64,000 nt of DNA from Pseudomonas cavernae (lineage in GTDB: Bacteria > Pseudomonadota > Gammaproteobacteria > Pseudomonadales > Pseudomonadaceae): assembly GCF_003595175.1 (NCBI RefSeq), contig NZ_CP032419.1:4030001-4094000 (forward strand). The letters run 5' to 3'. The first letter of the stretch is position 1. Each line of letters begins with the position of its first letter. The notes under the pieces are model-generated. The model made no database searches and had not been told where the DNA came from. It saw nothing but the letters and a program-made list of their open reading frames with translations. Below are positions 13,278 through 21,768 of the stretch, one piece after another. The position numbers were made by a program, and so were the translations under genes.

Positions 13278-13691
13278 TCACTTGACCACTTTCAGACTCG
13301 GCCGCCCGCTCGGTCGCGGCGGCTCGCCACCTGACGGCCCTTCATCGTCCGGCCCAGAATCCTCATCTTCGTCGATCACCGGCGGCTCCAGATCGAAGAC
13401 CATACCTTGACCGTTCTCCCGCGCATAAATTGCCAGCACCGCCGCCGCGGGGATGTACAGCGTGTGCGCAACCCCGCCAAAGCGCCCCTCGAAGCTTACC
13501 GCCTCATTATCCATGTGCAGATGGCGCACGGCGCTGGGCGAGACGTTCAACACGATCTGACCATCATTGACAAAGCCTTGCGGCACCTGGGCCTGTGGAT
13601 ACTCAGCATTCACCAACAGATGCGGGGTGCAATTATTTTCAACAATCCACTCGTAGAGTGCACGAATGAGATAGGGACGGCTGGAAGTCAT
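13278..13691 (-). CDS. sspB: SspB, ClpXP specificity adaptor
   Basis: Binds ssrA-tagged proteins and delivers them to ClpXP. It has 137 residues. The folded substrate-binding domain (about 1-105) includes RPYLIRALYEWIVEN and HLLVNAEYP. An acidic, proline-rich linker (DEDEDSGPDDEGPSGG) follows, and the C-terminal tail GRPSLKVVK matches the ClpX-docking XB tail of E. coli SspB. It lies 17 bp after sspA, so they are co-transcribed. Confidence 0.96.
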   Translation of the reverse strand: MTSSRPYLIRALYEWIVENNCTPHLLVNAEYPQAQVPQGFVNDGQIVLNVSPSAVRHLHMDNEAVSFEGRFGGVAHTLYIPAAAVLAIYARENGQGMVFDLEPPVIDEDEDSGPDDEGPSGGEPPRPSGRPSLKVVK

Positions 13692-13708
13692 CGAAAGCTC
13701 CTTCGGCG

Positions 13709-14326
13709 TTAGCGCATGTCGCGCTCGGCGGCAGAAAGACTGGCCTGGAAGGCCGCGCGGGAAAACTGGCGATCCATGTAATCAAGCAGTGGCTTGGCTT
13801 GTCTCGGCAACTCGATACCCAACTGCGGCAAACGCCAGAGAATCGGCAACAGGCAGCAATCCACCAAACTCAACTCCTCGCTGAGGAAAAACGGCTTGTC
13901 GGCAAACAGCGGTGACACGCCGGTGAGACTCTCTCGCAGTTCCTTGCGCGCCTGCACGCGTGCCGCCTCCTTGCTGCGCGGATCGAGAATCAGATCGACC
14001 AAACCGCACCAGTCGCGCTGAATGCGATGAATCAACAGCCGACTATTGGCCCGCGCCACCGGATAGACCGGCATCAGCGGCGGATGCGGATAGCGCTCAT
14101 CCAGATATTCCATCACCACGGTTGACTCATACAAGGCCAAATCGCGATCAACCAGGGTTGGCAAGCTGCCATAGGGATTGACCTCGACCAGCTTGGCCGG
14201 GCATTGCCCCGGCTCGACATAAATGATCTCGGCGCCTACACCCTTCTCGGCGAGCACGATACGTACGCGGTGCGAATAGTGATTGGCGGGGTCGGAGTAA
14301 CAGGCCAACCGATTGGTCACGCCCAT
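13709..14326 (-). CDS. sspA: SspA, stringent starvation protein A (RNA polymerase-associated GST-fold protein)
   Basis: RNA polymerase-associated protein with a glutathione S-transferase fold but no expected transferase activity. It has 205 residues, with a thioredoxin-like N-domain ([37 protein letters not shown]) and a helical C-domain ([18 protein letters not shown]). A strong ribosome site, GAGGAGGA, stands about 6 nt before ATG 14326. It precedes sspB. Transcription must start in the short gap after the petC terminator. Confidence 0.96.
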   Translation of the reverse strand: MGVTNRLACYSDPANHYSHRVRIVLAEKGVGAEIIYVEPGQCPAKLVEVNPYGSLPTLVDRDLALYESTVVMEYLDERYPHPPLMPVYPVARANSRLLIHRIQRDWCGLVDLILDPRSKEAARVQARKELRESLTGVSPLFADKPFFLSEELSLVDCCLLPILWRLPQLGIELPRQAKPLLDYMDRQFSRAAFQASLSAAERDMR

Positions 14327-14362
14327 GGTGATCCTCCTCGCGTTTACAGTTATCGGAAGCAG

Positions 14363-14394
14363 AAAAACGCGCGCGCCCAGAGCGGGCGCGCGCG
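14363..14394 (-). terminator. Rho-independent terminator of petABC
   Basis: On the minus strand, just after the petC stop, CGCGCGCGCCC pairs with GGGCGCGCGCG around a short loop and is followed by TTTTT. The stem is nearly pure alternating CG. It separates the cytochrome bc1 operon from sspA. Confidence 0.85.
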
Positions 14395-14416
14395 TCGACA
14401 GCGGAACAGCGGCTGA

Positions 14417-15199
14417 TTAATGCACGTCTTTCCAGTATTCACGCTTGAGCAGATAGGCGAATACGAAGAAGAAGGCCAGGTACAGCAGCACGTAGGTACC
14501 AACGCGCTGGCTCTCCAACTTCACCGGATTAGCGGAGTACGCCAGGAAAGTCACCAGATTTTTGATCTTGTCGTCGAACTCCGCCTCGCTCAGCGAGCCG
14601 GTCTTCGGCAGGACGGTGAGCTGATCGCAAGCCTCGTGGGTGATCGGTGTGCCAGTCAGCGGATCGAACTGCTTCTTGCCACCCTCGACTACCTGCACCT
14701 GCTTGCAGCCAATGACCTGGCGCCCCTGCAGACCGACCAGCACGTTCGGCATGCCGACGTTAGGGAACACCTTGTTGTTCACACCCCAAGGACGCGTCGG
14801 GTCTTCGTAGAAATTACGCAGATAGCTGTACAGCCAATCCGTACCGCGCACCCGAGCAACCAAGGTCAGATCGGGCGGCGCCGCACCGAACCAGGACTTA
14901 GCGTCCGCCGGCTGCATGCCGATCTTCATCTGATCACCGATCTTGGCCCCGGTGAACACCAGATTTTCCAACATCAGCTCGTGAGGGATGCCCAGGTCAT
15001 TCGCCACACGCTCATAGCGCTGAAACTTGGCACTGTGACAGCCCATGCAGTAGTTGGCGAAAGTACGCGCGCCATCCTGCAGGGCAGCCTTGTCGCTCAG
15101 GTCGATATCGACCTGATCCAGATGAACATCTTGACCGCCGGCAGCGAAGGAAAAGGCTGGCAGGACGGTGAAAATCATTGCAGCAAATAGCTTTTTCAT
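14417..15199 (-). CDS. petC: Cytochrome c1 subunit of the bc1 complex
   Basis: Haem c subunit of ubiquinol:cytochrome c oxidoreductase; it passes electrons from the Rieske centre to soluble cytochrome c. It has 260 residues: a signal peptide of about 20 residues, the haem-binding CMGCH at 51-55, a candidate Met ligand in a later segment, and a C-terminal membrane anchor (about 233-250, YVLLYLAFFFVFAYLL). The start overlaps the petB stop by 1 bp. Confidence 0.97.
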   Translation of the reverse strand: MKKLFAAMIFTVLPAFSFAAGGQDVHLDQVDIDLSDKAALQDGARTFANYCMGCHSAKFQRYERVANDLGIPHELMLENLVFTGAKIGDQMKIGMQPADAKSWFGAAPPDLTLVARVRGTDWLYSYLRNFYEDPTRPWGVNNKVFPNVGMPNVLVGLQGRQVIGCKQVQVVEGGKKQFDPLTGTPITHEACDQLTVLPKTGSLSEAEFDDKIKNLVTFLAYSANPVKLESQRVGTYVLLYLAFFFVFAYLLKREYWKDVH

Positions 15200-16410
15200 C
15201 AGCCAGTCACCCTTTCCGGAACCGGTTTGGTCTTTTCAAGCTTGGTGTAGAACGGCATCAGGATGAAGTACGCGAAGTACAGGAAGGTACATACCTGCGA
15301 CAACAACGTCCGCCCTGGGGTCGGCGCCAATACACCCAACACGCCGAGGATCACGAAGGAGACGCAGAAGACCACCAGCCAGATCTTGCTCAGCCAGCCC
15401 TTATAGCGCATCGACTTGACCGGACTGCGATCCAGCCAAGGCAGCACGAACAGCACGGCAATGGCAGCGCCCATGGCGATAACGCCGAGCAGCTTGTCCG
15501 GCACCGCACGCAGGATCGCGTAGTACGGCGTGAAGTACCACACCGGGGCGATGTGCTCAGGGGTCTTGAACGGGTTGGCCTGTTCGAAGTTCGGTTTCTC
15601 GAGGAAGTAACCACCCATTTCCGGGAAGAAGAACACGATGGCGCAGAAGACGAACAGGAACACCACCACGCCGACGATATCTTTCACGGTGTAGTACGGG
15701 TGGAAGGCGATGCCGTCGAGCGGAATGCCGTTCTCGTCCTTCTTCTTCTTGATGTCGACGCCGTCCGGGTTGTTCGAGCCGACTTCATGCAGCGCCAGGA
15801 TGTGCAGCACCACCAGGCCGAGCAGGACGATCGGCAGAGCGATCACGTGCAGGGCGAAGAAGCGGTTCAGCGTGATACCAGAGATCAGGTAGTCGCCGCG
15901 GATCCACTGCGTCAGGTCATCACCGATCACTGGGATGGCACCGAACAGGGAGATGATCACCTGAGCCCCCCAGTAGGACATCTGCCCCCAAGGCAGCAGG
16001 TAGCCCATGAAAGCCTCAGCCATCAGGCACAGGTAGATCAGCATGCCGAAGATCCACACCAGCTCACGCGGCTTCTGGTAGGAACCGTAGAGCAGACCGC
16101 GGAACATGTGCAGATAGACCACGATGAAGAACGCCGAAGCGCCAGTGGAGTGCAGATAGCGGATGATCCAGCCGAATTCCACATCGCGCATGATGTATTC
16201 GACGGAAGCGAAGGCTTCTTCGGCGGACGGGGTGAAGCTCATGGTCAGCCAGATACCGGTGAGAATCTGGTTAACCAGGACCAGCAGCGCCAGGGAGCCA
16301 AAAAAGTAGAAAAAGTTGAAGTTCTTCGGCGCGTAATACTTGCTGAGATGATCTTCCCACATCTTGGTCGCCGGGAAGCGCGCATCGATCCAAGCCATGA
16401 ACTTTTCCAT
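15199..16410 (-). CDS. petB: Cytochrome b subunit of the bc1 complex
   Basis: Membrane subunit carrying both b haems and the quinone sites. It has 403 residues and about eight membrane segments. The likely haem ligands are His87, His101, His188 and His203; the second pair is 15 residues apart, against 14 in the Rhodobacter protein. The Qo-site motif usually written PEWY is PVWY here (289-292), a variant I recall in other beta- and gammaproteobacteria. A charged KKKKDENG loop lies around 221-228. It is coupled to petA and petC by 1-bp overlaps. Confidence 0.97.
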   Translation of the reverse strand: MEKFMAWIDARFPATKMWEDHLSKYYAPKNFNFFYFFGSLALLVLVNQILTGIWLTMSFTPSAEEAFASVEYIMRDVEFGWIIRYLHSTGASAFFIVVYLHMFRGLLYGSYQKPRELVWIFGMLIYLCLMAEAFMGYLLPWGQMSYWGAQVIISLFGAIPVIGDDLTQWIRGDYLISGITLNRFFALHVIALPIVLLGLVVLHILALHEVGSNNPDGVDIKKKKDENGIPLDGIAFHPYYTVKDIVGVVVFLFVFCAIVFFFPEMGGYFLEKPNFEQANPFKTPEHIAPVWYFTPYYAILRAVPDKLLGVIAMGAAIAVLFVLPWLDRSPVKSMRYKGWLSKIWLVVFCVSFVILGVLGVLAPTPGRTLLSQVCTFLYFAYFILMPFYTKLEKTKPVPERVTG

Positions 16411-17003
16411 CAGGCTTTCTCCTGGTCCAGACCGATGATAATCACGTCATCCGACTCGTACGAGTGCGGCGGCACCTGCAAATTCAAGGGCGCCGGCTGA
16501 GCCTTGTAGACGCGGCCGGCGAGGTCATAACGGGAGCCGTGGCAGGGGCAGAAGTAGCCGCCCACCCACTCGGGACCGAGATCCGCCGGCGCGACTTCCG
16601 GACGGAAGGATGGCGAACAGCCCAGGTGAGTGCAGATGCCGACCAGCACCAGAATCTCCGGCTTGATCGACCGACTAATGGGATCCACGTAGGCCGGCTG
16701 AACCGAAGCCTTGGACTCGGGGTCGGCCATTTTTTCGGTGATTTTCCCGAGGTTACCCAAAATCTCCTCGGTACGACGCATAATGAACACCGGCTGCCCG
16801 CGCCACTCAGCAATCATCTGCTGACCAGCCTCAATCTTGCCGATATTCACTTTCACCGCAGCACCCGCGGCCTTGGCCTTGGCACTAGGGAACCATGACC
16901 CCACGAACGGGACCGCAGCACCCACCGCTCCCGCGGCACCCACTACCGAAGTGGCCGCCACCAGGAAGCGACGTCGGCCTGCATTCACGCCGTCATTGCT
17001 CAT
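16410..17003 (-). CDS. petA: Rieske iron-sulfur subunit of the bc1 complex
   Basis: 2Fe-2S subunit that oxidises ubiquinol at the Qo site. It has 197 residues. The N-terminal RRRFLVAATS (from residue 10) followed by a hydrophobic stretch is a twin-arginine signal-anchor. The cluster ligands lie in CTHLGC (124-129) and CPCHGS (152-157). It is first in the petABC operon; the 250 bp between it and rpsI carry the rpsI terminator and presumably the pet promoter, which I could not place with confidence. Confidence 0.97.
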   Translation of the reverse strand: MSNDGVNAGRRRFLVAATSVVGAAGAVGAAVPFVGSWFPSAKAKAAGAAVKVNIGKIEAGQQMIAEWRGQPVFIMRRTEEILGNLGKITEKMADPESKASVQPAYVDPISRSIKPEILVLVGICTHLGCSPSFRPEVAPADLGPEWVGGYFCPCHGSRYDLAGRVYKAQPAPLNLQVPPHSYESDDVIIIGLDQEKA

Positions 17004-17201
17004 TCAGTCGTCTCCCATCAGCTTTGTGGCCTGTTATTCAGGCATCTACTAAGTAAATCAAACCGCGCAAAAAATTTGCCAGATGGTAAAGAAAAGCCCC
17101 TTTTCTGACAAGGCAATTACTGGATACAAATTTGCTGAAAGCCTTGCATGGCGCGGCACTCACGGGTGCGGCAAGTTGTCGCAATACAATTTAATGCGCA
17201 T

Positions 17202-17239
17202 AAAAAAACGCCCGATTTCTGCAAGAAATCGGGCGTTTT
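17202..17239 (-). terminator. Rho-independent terminator of rplM-rpsI
   Basis: On the minus strand AAACGCCCGATTTCTT pairs with AAGAAATCGGGCGTTT, giving a perfect stem of more than 14 bp with a tiny loop, followed by a run of T. It lies 17 bp beyond the rpsI stop and insulates the downstream petABC genes. Confidence 0.92.
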
Positions 17240-17255
17240 AGAATACAGAAGCGAA

Positions 17256-17648
17256 TTAACGCTTCGAGTATTGCGGACGCTTACGCGCTTTACGCAGACC
17301 AACTTTCTTACGCTCAACTTCGCGAGCATCGCGAGTCACGAAGCCGGCCTTACGCAGAGCACTGCGCAGAGTCTCGTCATAATCCATCAGGGCACGAGTG
17401 ATGCCGTGACGAATAGCGCCAGCCTGACCGCTAACACCACCACCGATAACGGTGACATAGATGTCGAACTTGCCAGTGGTCTCGGTCAACTCCAGCGGCT
17501 GACGAACCACCATGCGGGCGGTTTCGCGGCCAAAGAAGGTATCCAGGCTGCGATTATTGATGGAAATGTTGCCAGTACCCGGACGCAGGAAAACGCGAGC
17601 GGTTGCAGTCTTGCGACGGCCAGTGCCGTAATTTTGAGTCGCCGACAT
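17256..17648 (-). CDS. rpsI: Ribosomal protein S9
   Basis: 30S subunit protein whose basic C-terminal tail reaches the P-site tRNA. It has 130 residues, the usual length. It opens with [17 protein letters not shown], has the [15 protein letters not shown] loop, and ends in [17 protein letters not shown]. It lies 14 bp after rplM, as in most bacteria. Confidence 0.99.
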   Translation of the reverse strand: MSATQNYGTGRRKTATARVFLRPGTGNISINNRSLDTFFGRETARMVVRQPLELTETTGKFDIYVTVIGGGVSGQAGAIRHGITRALMDYDETLRSALRKAGFVTRDAREVERKKVGLRKARKRPQYSKR

Positions 17649-17662
17649 AATGAACTATTCCG

Positions 17663-18091
17663 TTAAATCTTCAGTTCTTGGGGCTGCTGAGCAGTGTGCG
17701 GGTGCACAGCACCCTTGTACACTTTCAGCTTACGGTACATGTCGCGACCCAGCGGGTTCTTCGGCAGCATGCCTTTGACCGCGGTCTCGATCACACGCTC
17801 AGGCGCCTTGGCGATCAACTTCTCGAAGCTGATTTCCTTGATGCCACCCGGGAAACCGGAGTGAGAGTAGTACATTTTGTCGGTGGTCTTGGCACCAGTC
17901 ACGCGCACTTGCTCGGCATTGATCACGACGATGTAGTCGCCGGTATCAACGTGAGGAGTGTACTCAGGCTTGTGCTTGCCACGCAGACGGGAAGCGATTT
18001 CTGTGGCCAGACGACCCAGAGTCTGACCTGCAGCGTCGACGACGAACCAGTCGCGCTTAACAGTTTCCGGTTTAGCAGTAAAAGTTTTCAT
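17663..18091 (-). CDS. rplM: Ribosomal protein L13
   Basis: Early-assembly 50S subunit protein, 142 residues. [43 protein letters not shown] and the [15 protein letters not shown]-terminus are family features. It is first of the rplM-rpsI operon. In E. coli, L13 represses its own operon by binding the leader; whether that happens here cannot be seen. Confidence 0.99.
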   Translation of the reverse strand: MKTFTAKPETVKRDWFVVDAAGQTLGRLATEIASRLRGKHKPEYTPHVDTGDYIVVINAEQVRVTGAKTTDKMYYSHSGFPGGIKEISFEKLIAKAPERVIETAVKGMLPKNPLGRDMYRKLKVYKGAVHPHTAQQPQELKI

Positions 18092-18132
18092 TCTTTATAG
18101 CCTCAGGGGCCGCCCTGAAAATAAGACGGCGG

Positions 18133-18161
18133 ATCTTACTGAATAGTGCTTGCTTTGACAA
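18133..18161 (-). promoter_or_regulatory. Sigma-70 promoter of rplM-rpsI
   Basis: Minus-strand TTGTCA (18161-18156) and TAAGAT (18138-18133) with a 17-bp spacer. The predicted transcript starts near 18126, giving a leader of about 35 nt before ATG 18091. The rest of the 18092-18325 gap shows only GC-rich sequence and the ribosome site of the next gene. Confidence 0.65.
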
Positions 18162-18325
18162 GTCAAAGGCAGCCGAAACGGGCGCTATCGGGGGCTCGGG
18201 TCATCACGCTCGTACGGCCAGGTTCGGCAGGCTAGGCATCCCCCGCCGAAAACAGCTGCCGAATTATGCCGATTGCGCGAAAAATTTCAACCTGCTTTGA
18301 TGGGCTTTTGCACGAGGAAGAGCGC

Positions 18326-19363
18326 ATGGATTTCCGTCAACTCGGCCGCACCGATCTCAAGGTCAGCACCCTGTGCCTGGGCAGCATGACCTGGGGCGAG
18401 CAGAACAGCGAGGCCGAAGCCTTTGCGCAGATCGATCTAGCCCGCGCCGCCGGGATCAACTTCATCGATACCGCCGAAATGTATCCGGTACCGCCCCGCG
18501 CGGAGACCTATAGCAAGACCGAGCAGATCATCGGCAATTATTTCAACAGCCGGAGCAATCGCGCCGACTGGATTCTGGCCAGCAAGGTCGCCGGCCCCGG
18601 CAACGGCATCAGCCATATTCGCGACGGCCAGCTCAAGCACAACCGCCGCCATATAGTCGCCGCGCTGGATGCCAGCCTTAAGCGCTTACAGACCGACTGG
18701 ATCGACCTCTATCAACTGCACTGGCCCGAACGCAGCACCAATTTCTTCGGCCAACTCGGCTATTGCCACAAGGAAGATAATTCCACTCCCCTGGCCGAAA
18801 CCCTGGAAGTGCTCAGCGAGCAGATCAAAGCTGGCAAGATCCGCCACATCGGCCTGTCCAACGAAACCGCCTGGGGCGCCATGAAGTTTCTGCAATTGGC
18901 GGAGAGTCTCGGGCTAGCGCGGGTGGTTTCGATCCAAAACCCCTACAACCTGCTTAACCGCAGCTTCGAAGTCGGCCTGGCCGAAGTCGCTCTCCGCGAA
19001 CAGTGCGGCCTTCTGGCCTACTCGCCAATGGCCTTTGGCATGCTCTCAGGCAAATATGAGGACGGTGCGCGCCCAGCGAATGCGCGCATCACACTGTTCA
19101 GTCGCTTCACTCGCTATACCAACCCACAGGCCCAAAGCGCCTGCTCGCGCTACGTCGCGCTGGCGCGCGAACACGGTCTGGATCCGGCGCAGATGGCGCT
19201 GGCCTTCGTCAGCACCCAACCCTTCGTGACCAGCAACATCATCGGGGCGACCACCCTGGAGCAGCTGCGCAGTAATCTGGCCAGCACAGATCTCAAGCTA
19301 AGCGAAGAAGTGCTGGCCGGCATCGAGGCGATCCACAAAAGCCAACCCAACCCCGCGCCCTGA
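18326..19363 (+). CDS. Aldo/keto reductase, Tas-like
   Basis: Probable NADPH-dependent oxidoreductase of the aldo/keto reductase superfamily; the substrate is unknown. The protein has 345 residues, starting MDFRQLGRTDLKVS. The catalytic tetrad is visible: Asp48, Tyr53, Lys87 and His132 (QLHWPE). The length and the TWGEQN and EMYPVPPRAETYSKTEQIIG segments resemble E. coli Tas. The start at 18326 has GAGGAAG about 9 nt upstream; 20 more in-frame codons upstream look non-coding. It converges on the acyl-CoA dehydrogenase gene. Confidence 0.9.
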   Translation: MDFRQLGRTDLKVSTLCLGSMTWGEQNSEAEAFAQIDLARAAGINFIDTAEMYPVPPRAETYSKTEQIIGNYFNSRSNRADWILASKVAGPGNGISHIRDGQLKHNRRHIVAALDASLKRLQTDWIDLYQLHWPERSTNFFGQLGYCHKEDNSTPLAETLEVLSEQIKAGKIRHIGLSNETAWGAMKFLQLAESLGLARVVSIQNPYNLLNRSFEVGLAEVALREQCGLLAYSPMAFGMLSGKYEDGARPANARITLFSRFTRYTNPQAQSACSRYVALAREHGLDPAQMALAFVSTQPFVTSNIIGATTLEQLRSNLASTDLKLSEEVLAGIEAIHKSQPNPAP

Positions 19364-19366
19364 ACG

Positions 19367-19396
19367 AAAAAAAGCCCGGCACAAGCCGGGCTTTTT
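19367..19396. terminator. Bidirectional terminator between the aldo/keto reductase and acyl-CoA dehydrogenase genes
   Basis: AAGCCCGGC and GCCGGGCTT pair around ACAA, with A-rich sequence on the left and TTTTT on the right, so it can serve both convergent genes. Confidence 0.88.
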
Positions 19397-19409
19397 CTTG
19401 CAGCGCCCC

Positions 19410-20546
19410 TCACAGGGAACGCGAGATGATTTCCTTCATGATCTCGTTGGTGCCGGCGTAAATGCGCTGCACGCGGGCATCGGCCCAGGCGCGGGCAATC
19501 GGATACTCCCACATGTAGCCGTAGCCGCCATGCAGCTGCACGCACTCATCGAGCACCTTGCACTGCAGATCGGTGGTCCAGTACTTGAGCATGGCTGCGG
19601 TCGGCACATCCAACTTGCCCTGCAGATGCAACTCCAGGCAACGGTCGACGAACAGACGACCGACCTGAATCTCGGTAGCCAGCTCGGCCAGCTTGTGGCG
19701 AGTGGTCTGAAATTCGGCGATCGCCTTGCCGAAAGCCTTGCGATCACGGGTGTAGTCCAGGGTCCATTGCAAGGCGGCCTCGGCCGACGCCAGCGCACCG
19801 ACGGCAACGCCCAGACGCTCCTGCGGCAGCTCCTGCATCAGATAGGCGAAGCCCATGCCGGCCTGGCCCAACAGGTTCTCTTTGGGTACGCGGACATTCT
19901 GGAAGAACAGCTCGGAGGTGTCCTGCGCCTTCATGCCAACCTTTTTCAGACGCTTGCCTTTATCGAAGCCCGGCGTACCGGCTTCAACCAGGAACAGGCT
20001 GGTGCCCTTGGCGCCGGCCTTGGGATCGGTCTTGGCGACGACTATCACCAGATCGGCGAGGAAACCGTTGGTAATGAAGGTCTTCGAGCCATTGATCACA
20101 TATTCATCGCCATCCAGCACTGCAGTGGTCTTCACCCCTTGCAGGTCGGAGCCGGCGCCCGGCTCGGTCATGGCAATGGCGGTAACGATTTCGCCGCTGA
20201 CCATCTTCGGCAGGTATTTGTGCTTCAGCGCCTCGCTGCCGTAATGCAGGATGTACGGGGCGACGATGTCGGAATGCAGGGAAAAACCGATCCCGGACAA
20301 GCCCAAGCGGCTGATTTCCTCGACCACGATGCTGCTGTAGAGGAAGTCCGCGGCCATGCCGCCGTACTCCTCCGGCAGGTGCGAGCAGAGCATCCCGGCT
20401 TCGCCGGCCTTGTTCCACAGTTTGCGGTCGATGTAGCCCTCTTCCTCCCACTGCGCGTGGAACGGCACGGCTTCCTGCTCGAGGAACTTGCGCACGCTGT
20501 CGCGGAAGAGTTCGTGGTCAGAGCTGAATATTGTTCTTGGAATCAT
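19410..20546 (-). CDS. Acyl-CoA dehydrogenase, long-chain (LCAD) type
   Basis: FAD flavoenzyme catalysing alpha,beta-dehydrogenation of acyl-CoA. It has 378 residues. AMTEPGAGSDL (about 125-135) and INGSKTFITNG (151-161) are flavin/substrate signatures. In short- and medium-chain enzymes the catalytic Glu lies in YEGT; here that position reads YAGT, and Glu243 in QELPQERL occupies the place used by long-chain and isovaleryl enzymes. The substrate is therefore likely long or branched, but this is inference. It is divergent from a GlxA-type regulator. Confidence 0.92.
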   Translation of the reverse strand: MIPRTIFSSDHELFRDSVRKFLEQEAVPFHAQWEEEGYIDRKLWNKAGEAGMLCSHLPEEYGGMAADFLYSSIVVEEISRLGLSGIGFSLHSDIVAPYILHYGSEALKHKYLPKMVSGEIVTAIAMTEPGAGSDLQGVKTTAVLDGDEYVINGSKTFITNGFLADLVIVVAKTDPKAGAKGTSLFLVEAGTPGFDKGKRLKKVGMKAQDTSELFFQNVRVPKENLLGQAGMGFAYLMQELPQERLGVAVGALASAEAALQWTLDYTRDRKAFGKAIAEFQTTRHKLAELATEIQVGRLFVDRCLELHLQGKLDVPTAAMLKYWTTDLQCKVLDECVQLHGGYGYMWEYPIARAWADARVQRIYAGTNEIMKEIISRSL

Positions 20547-20687
20547 GATGACACCTGAGTACCGCGATGGAGTTGAAGAGCTGAGACTCTAGGGGAGCAC
20601 CGACAGCCTCGCACTGGACACAAGCGCCAAAAAATAAGACGCTTCAGCCAGTGCTTGACCACTTTCCCCTTATATAAGAATAGTCGC

Positions 20688-21686
20688 ATGTTCACGCCAG
20701 CCTCCAAGCCCCTGCAAAGGGTCAGCATTCTCGCCATCGAAGGGGTGTTCGCTTTCACCCTGATGCAGGCCAAGGACTTCTTCCACATGGCCAGCCTGCG
20801 CTACAGCCGTCAACAGGGGCTGGGCCTCACCCCGTCGTTCGAGATCCGCCTGGTCAGCCCTGACGGCCAGCCGGTGCGCAGCTTCAGCGATGTGATTCTG
20901 CCGGTGGACAGCGGTCTGGAGAACGCCGACATCATCATCCTGCCGCCTTACTGGGGAGACTTCGACGAACTCTGCCAGCGCTATCCGCAAATTCTCGACT
21001 GGCTGAAAACCCAGCACGCTACCGGCAGCATGCTCTGCGGAGAAGCCATGGGGGTGTTCTGGATGGCCCAGGCCGGCCTGCTCGACGGCAAGGAAGCCAC
21101 CACCTACTGGCGCTTCTATCGCGAGTTCAGCGAACGCTTTCCCAACGTCCTGCTCAACCAGGAAAGACATCTGTCGGATGCCGACAACCTGTATTGCGCC
21201 AGCGGCAGCACCTCGGCCTGCGACCTGTACATCTATCTGATCGAACGCTTCTGCGGCGCCAGCGTCGCCCAGGCGGTGGCCCGCGACATCCTCTACGAAG
21301 TGAAGCGCAGCTACACCCCCGGACGCATCGGCTTCGGCGGTCAGAAACTGCATCAGGACGTGACCATCCTGCAGATTCAGGAGTGGCTGGAAGAGCATTT
21401 CGCCGATAAATTCCGCTTCGAGGACGTCGCCCGCGACCACGGCATGAGCATTCGCAACTTCATGCGCCGCTTCCAGGCCGCCACCGGCGACAAACCGCTG
21501 CACTACCTGCAACGGTTACGCATCGAAACCGCCAAGGGCCTGCTCAGCGCCAGCCGCAAGAGCATCAAGACCATCAGCTATGAAGTCGGCTACGACGACG
21601 CCAGCTTCTTTGCCCGCCTGTTCCGTCAGCACACTAGCCTGTCACCGAACCAGTACCGCCGGCAGTTCCAGCACAAGAGCGAGTGA
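20688..21686 (+). CDS. GlxA-type transcriptional regulator (DJ-1/PfpI domain plus AraC HTH)
   Basis: It has 332 residues. The N-terminal DJ-1/PfpI-like domain (about 5-180) has the family Cys region GSMLCGEAMGVFWMAQAG; this type usually senses a small molecule and is not enzymatic. The C-terminal AraC/XylS domain (about 225-330) has two helix-turn-helix units (FRFEDVARDHGMSIRNFMRRF; IKTISYEVGYDDASFFARLFRQ). ATG 20688 is chosen; TTG 20655 is a possible earlier start. It is divergent from the acyl-CoA dehydrogenase gene, which is an obvious candidate target. Confidence 0.9.
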   Translation: MFTPASKPLQRVSILAIEGVFAFTLMQAKDFFHMASLRYSRQQGLGLTPSFEIRLVSPDGQPVRSFSDVILPVDSGLENADIIILPPYWGDFDELCQRYPQILDWLKTQHATGSMLCGEAMGVFWMAQAGLLDGKEATTYWRFYREFSERFPNVLLNQERHLSDADNLYCASGSTSACDLYIYLIERFCGASVAQAVARDILYEVKRSYTPGRIGFGGQKLHQDVTILQIQEWLEEHFADKFRFEDVARDHGMSIRNFMRRFQAATGDKPLHYLQRLRIETAKGLLSASRKSIKTISYEVGYDDASFFARLFRQHTSLSPNQYRRQFQHKSE

Positions 21687-21768
21687 CACCGCCAGCCCAA
21701 GGATAGGTTGGCCGCCGGGCTGGACGGCCTATGATCGGCGCATCGCTATAACAAGAAAGGCCCCACCC

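Noticed and set aside
19440..19460. Loss of the catalytic Glu in the acyl-CoA dehydrogenase (YAGT instead of YEGT)
   Set aside because: Long-chain type enzymes use a Glu in the PQERL segment, which is present (Glu243), so the enzyme is probably active.
20655..20678. TTGACC and TATAAG before the GlxA-type regulator as a sigma-70 promoter
   Set aside because: The spacing is only 12 bp, too short for a working -35/-10 pair.
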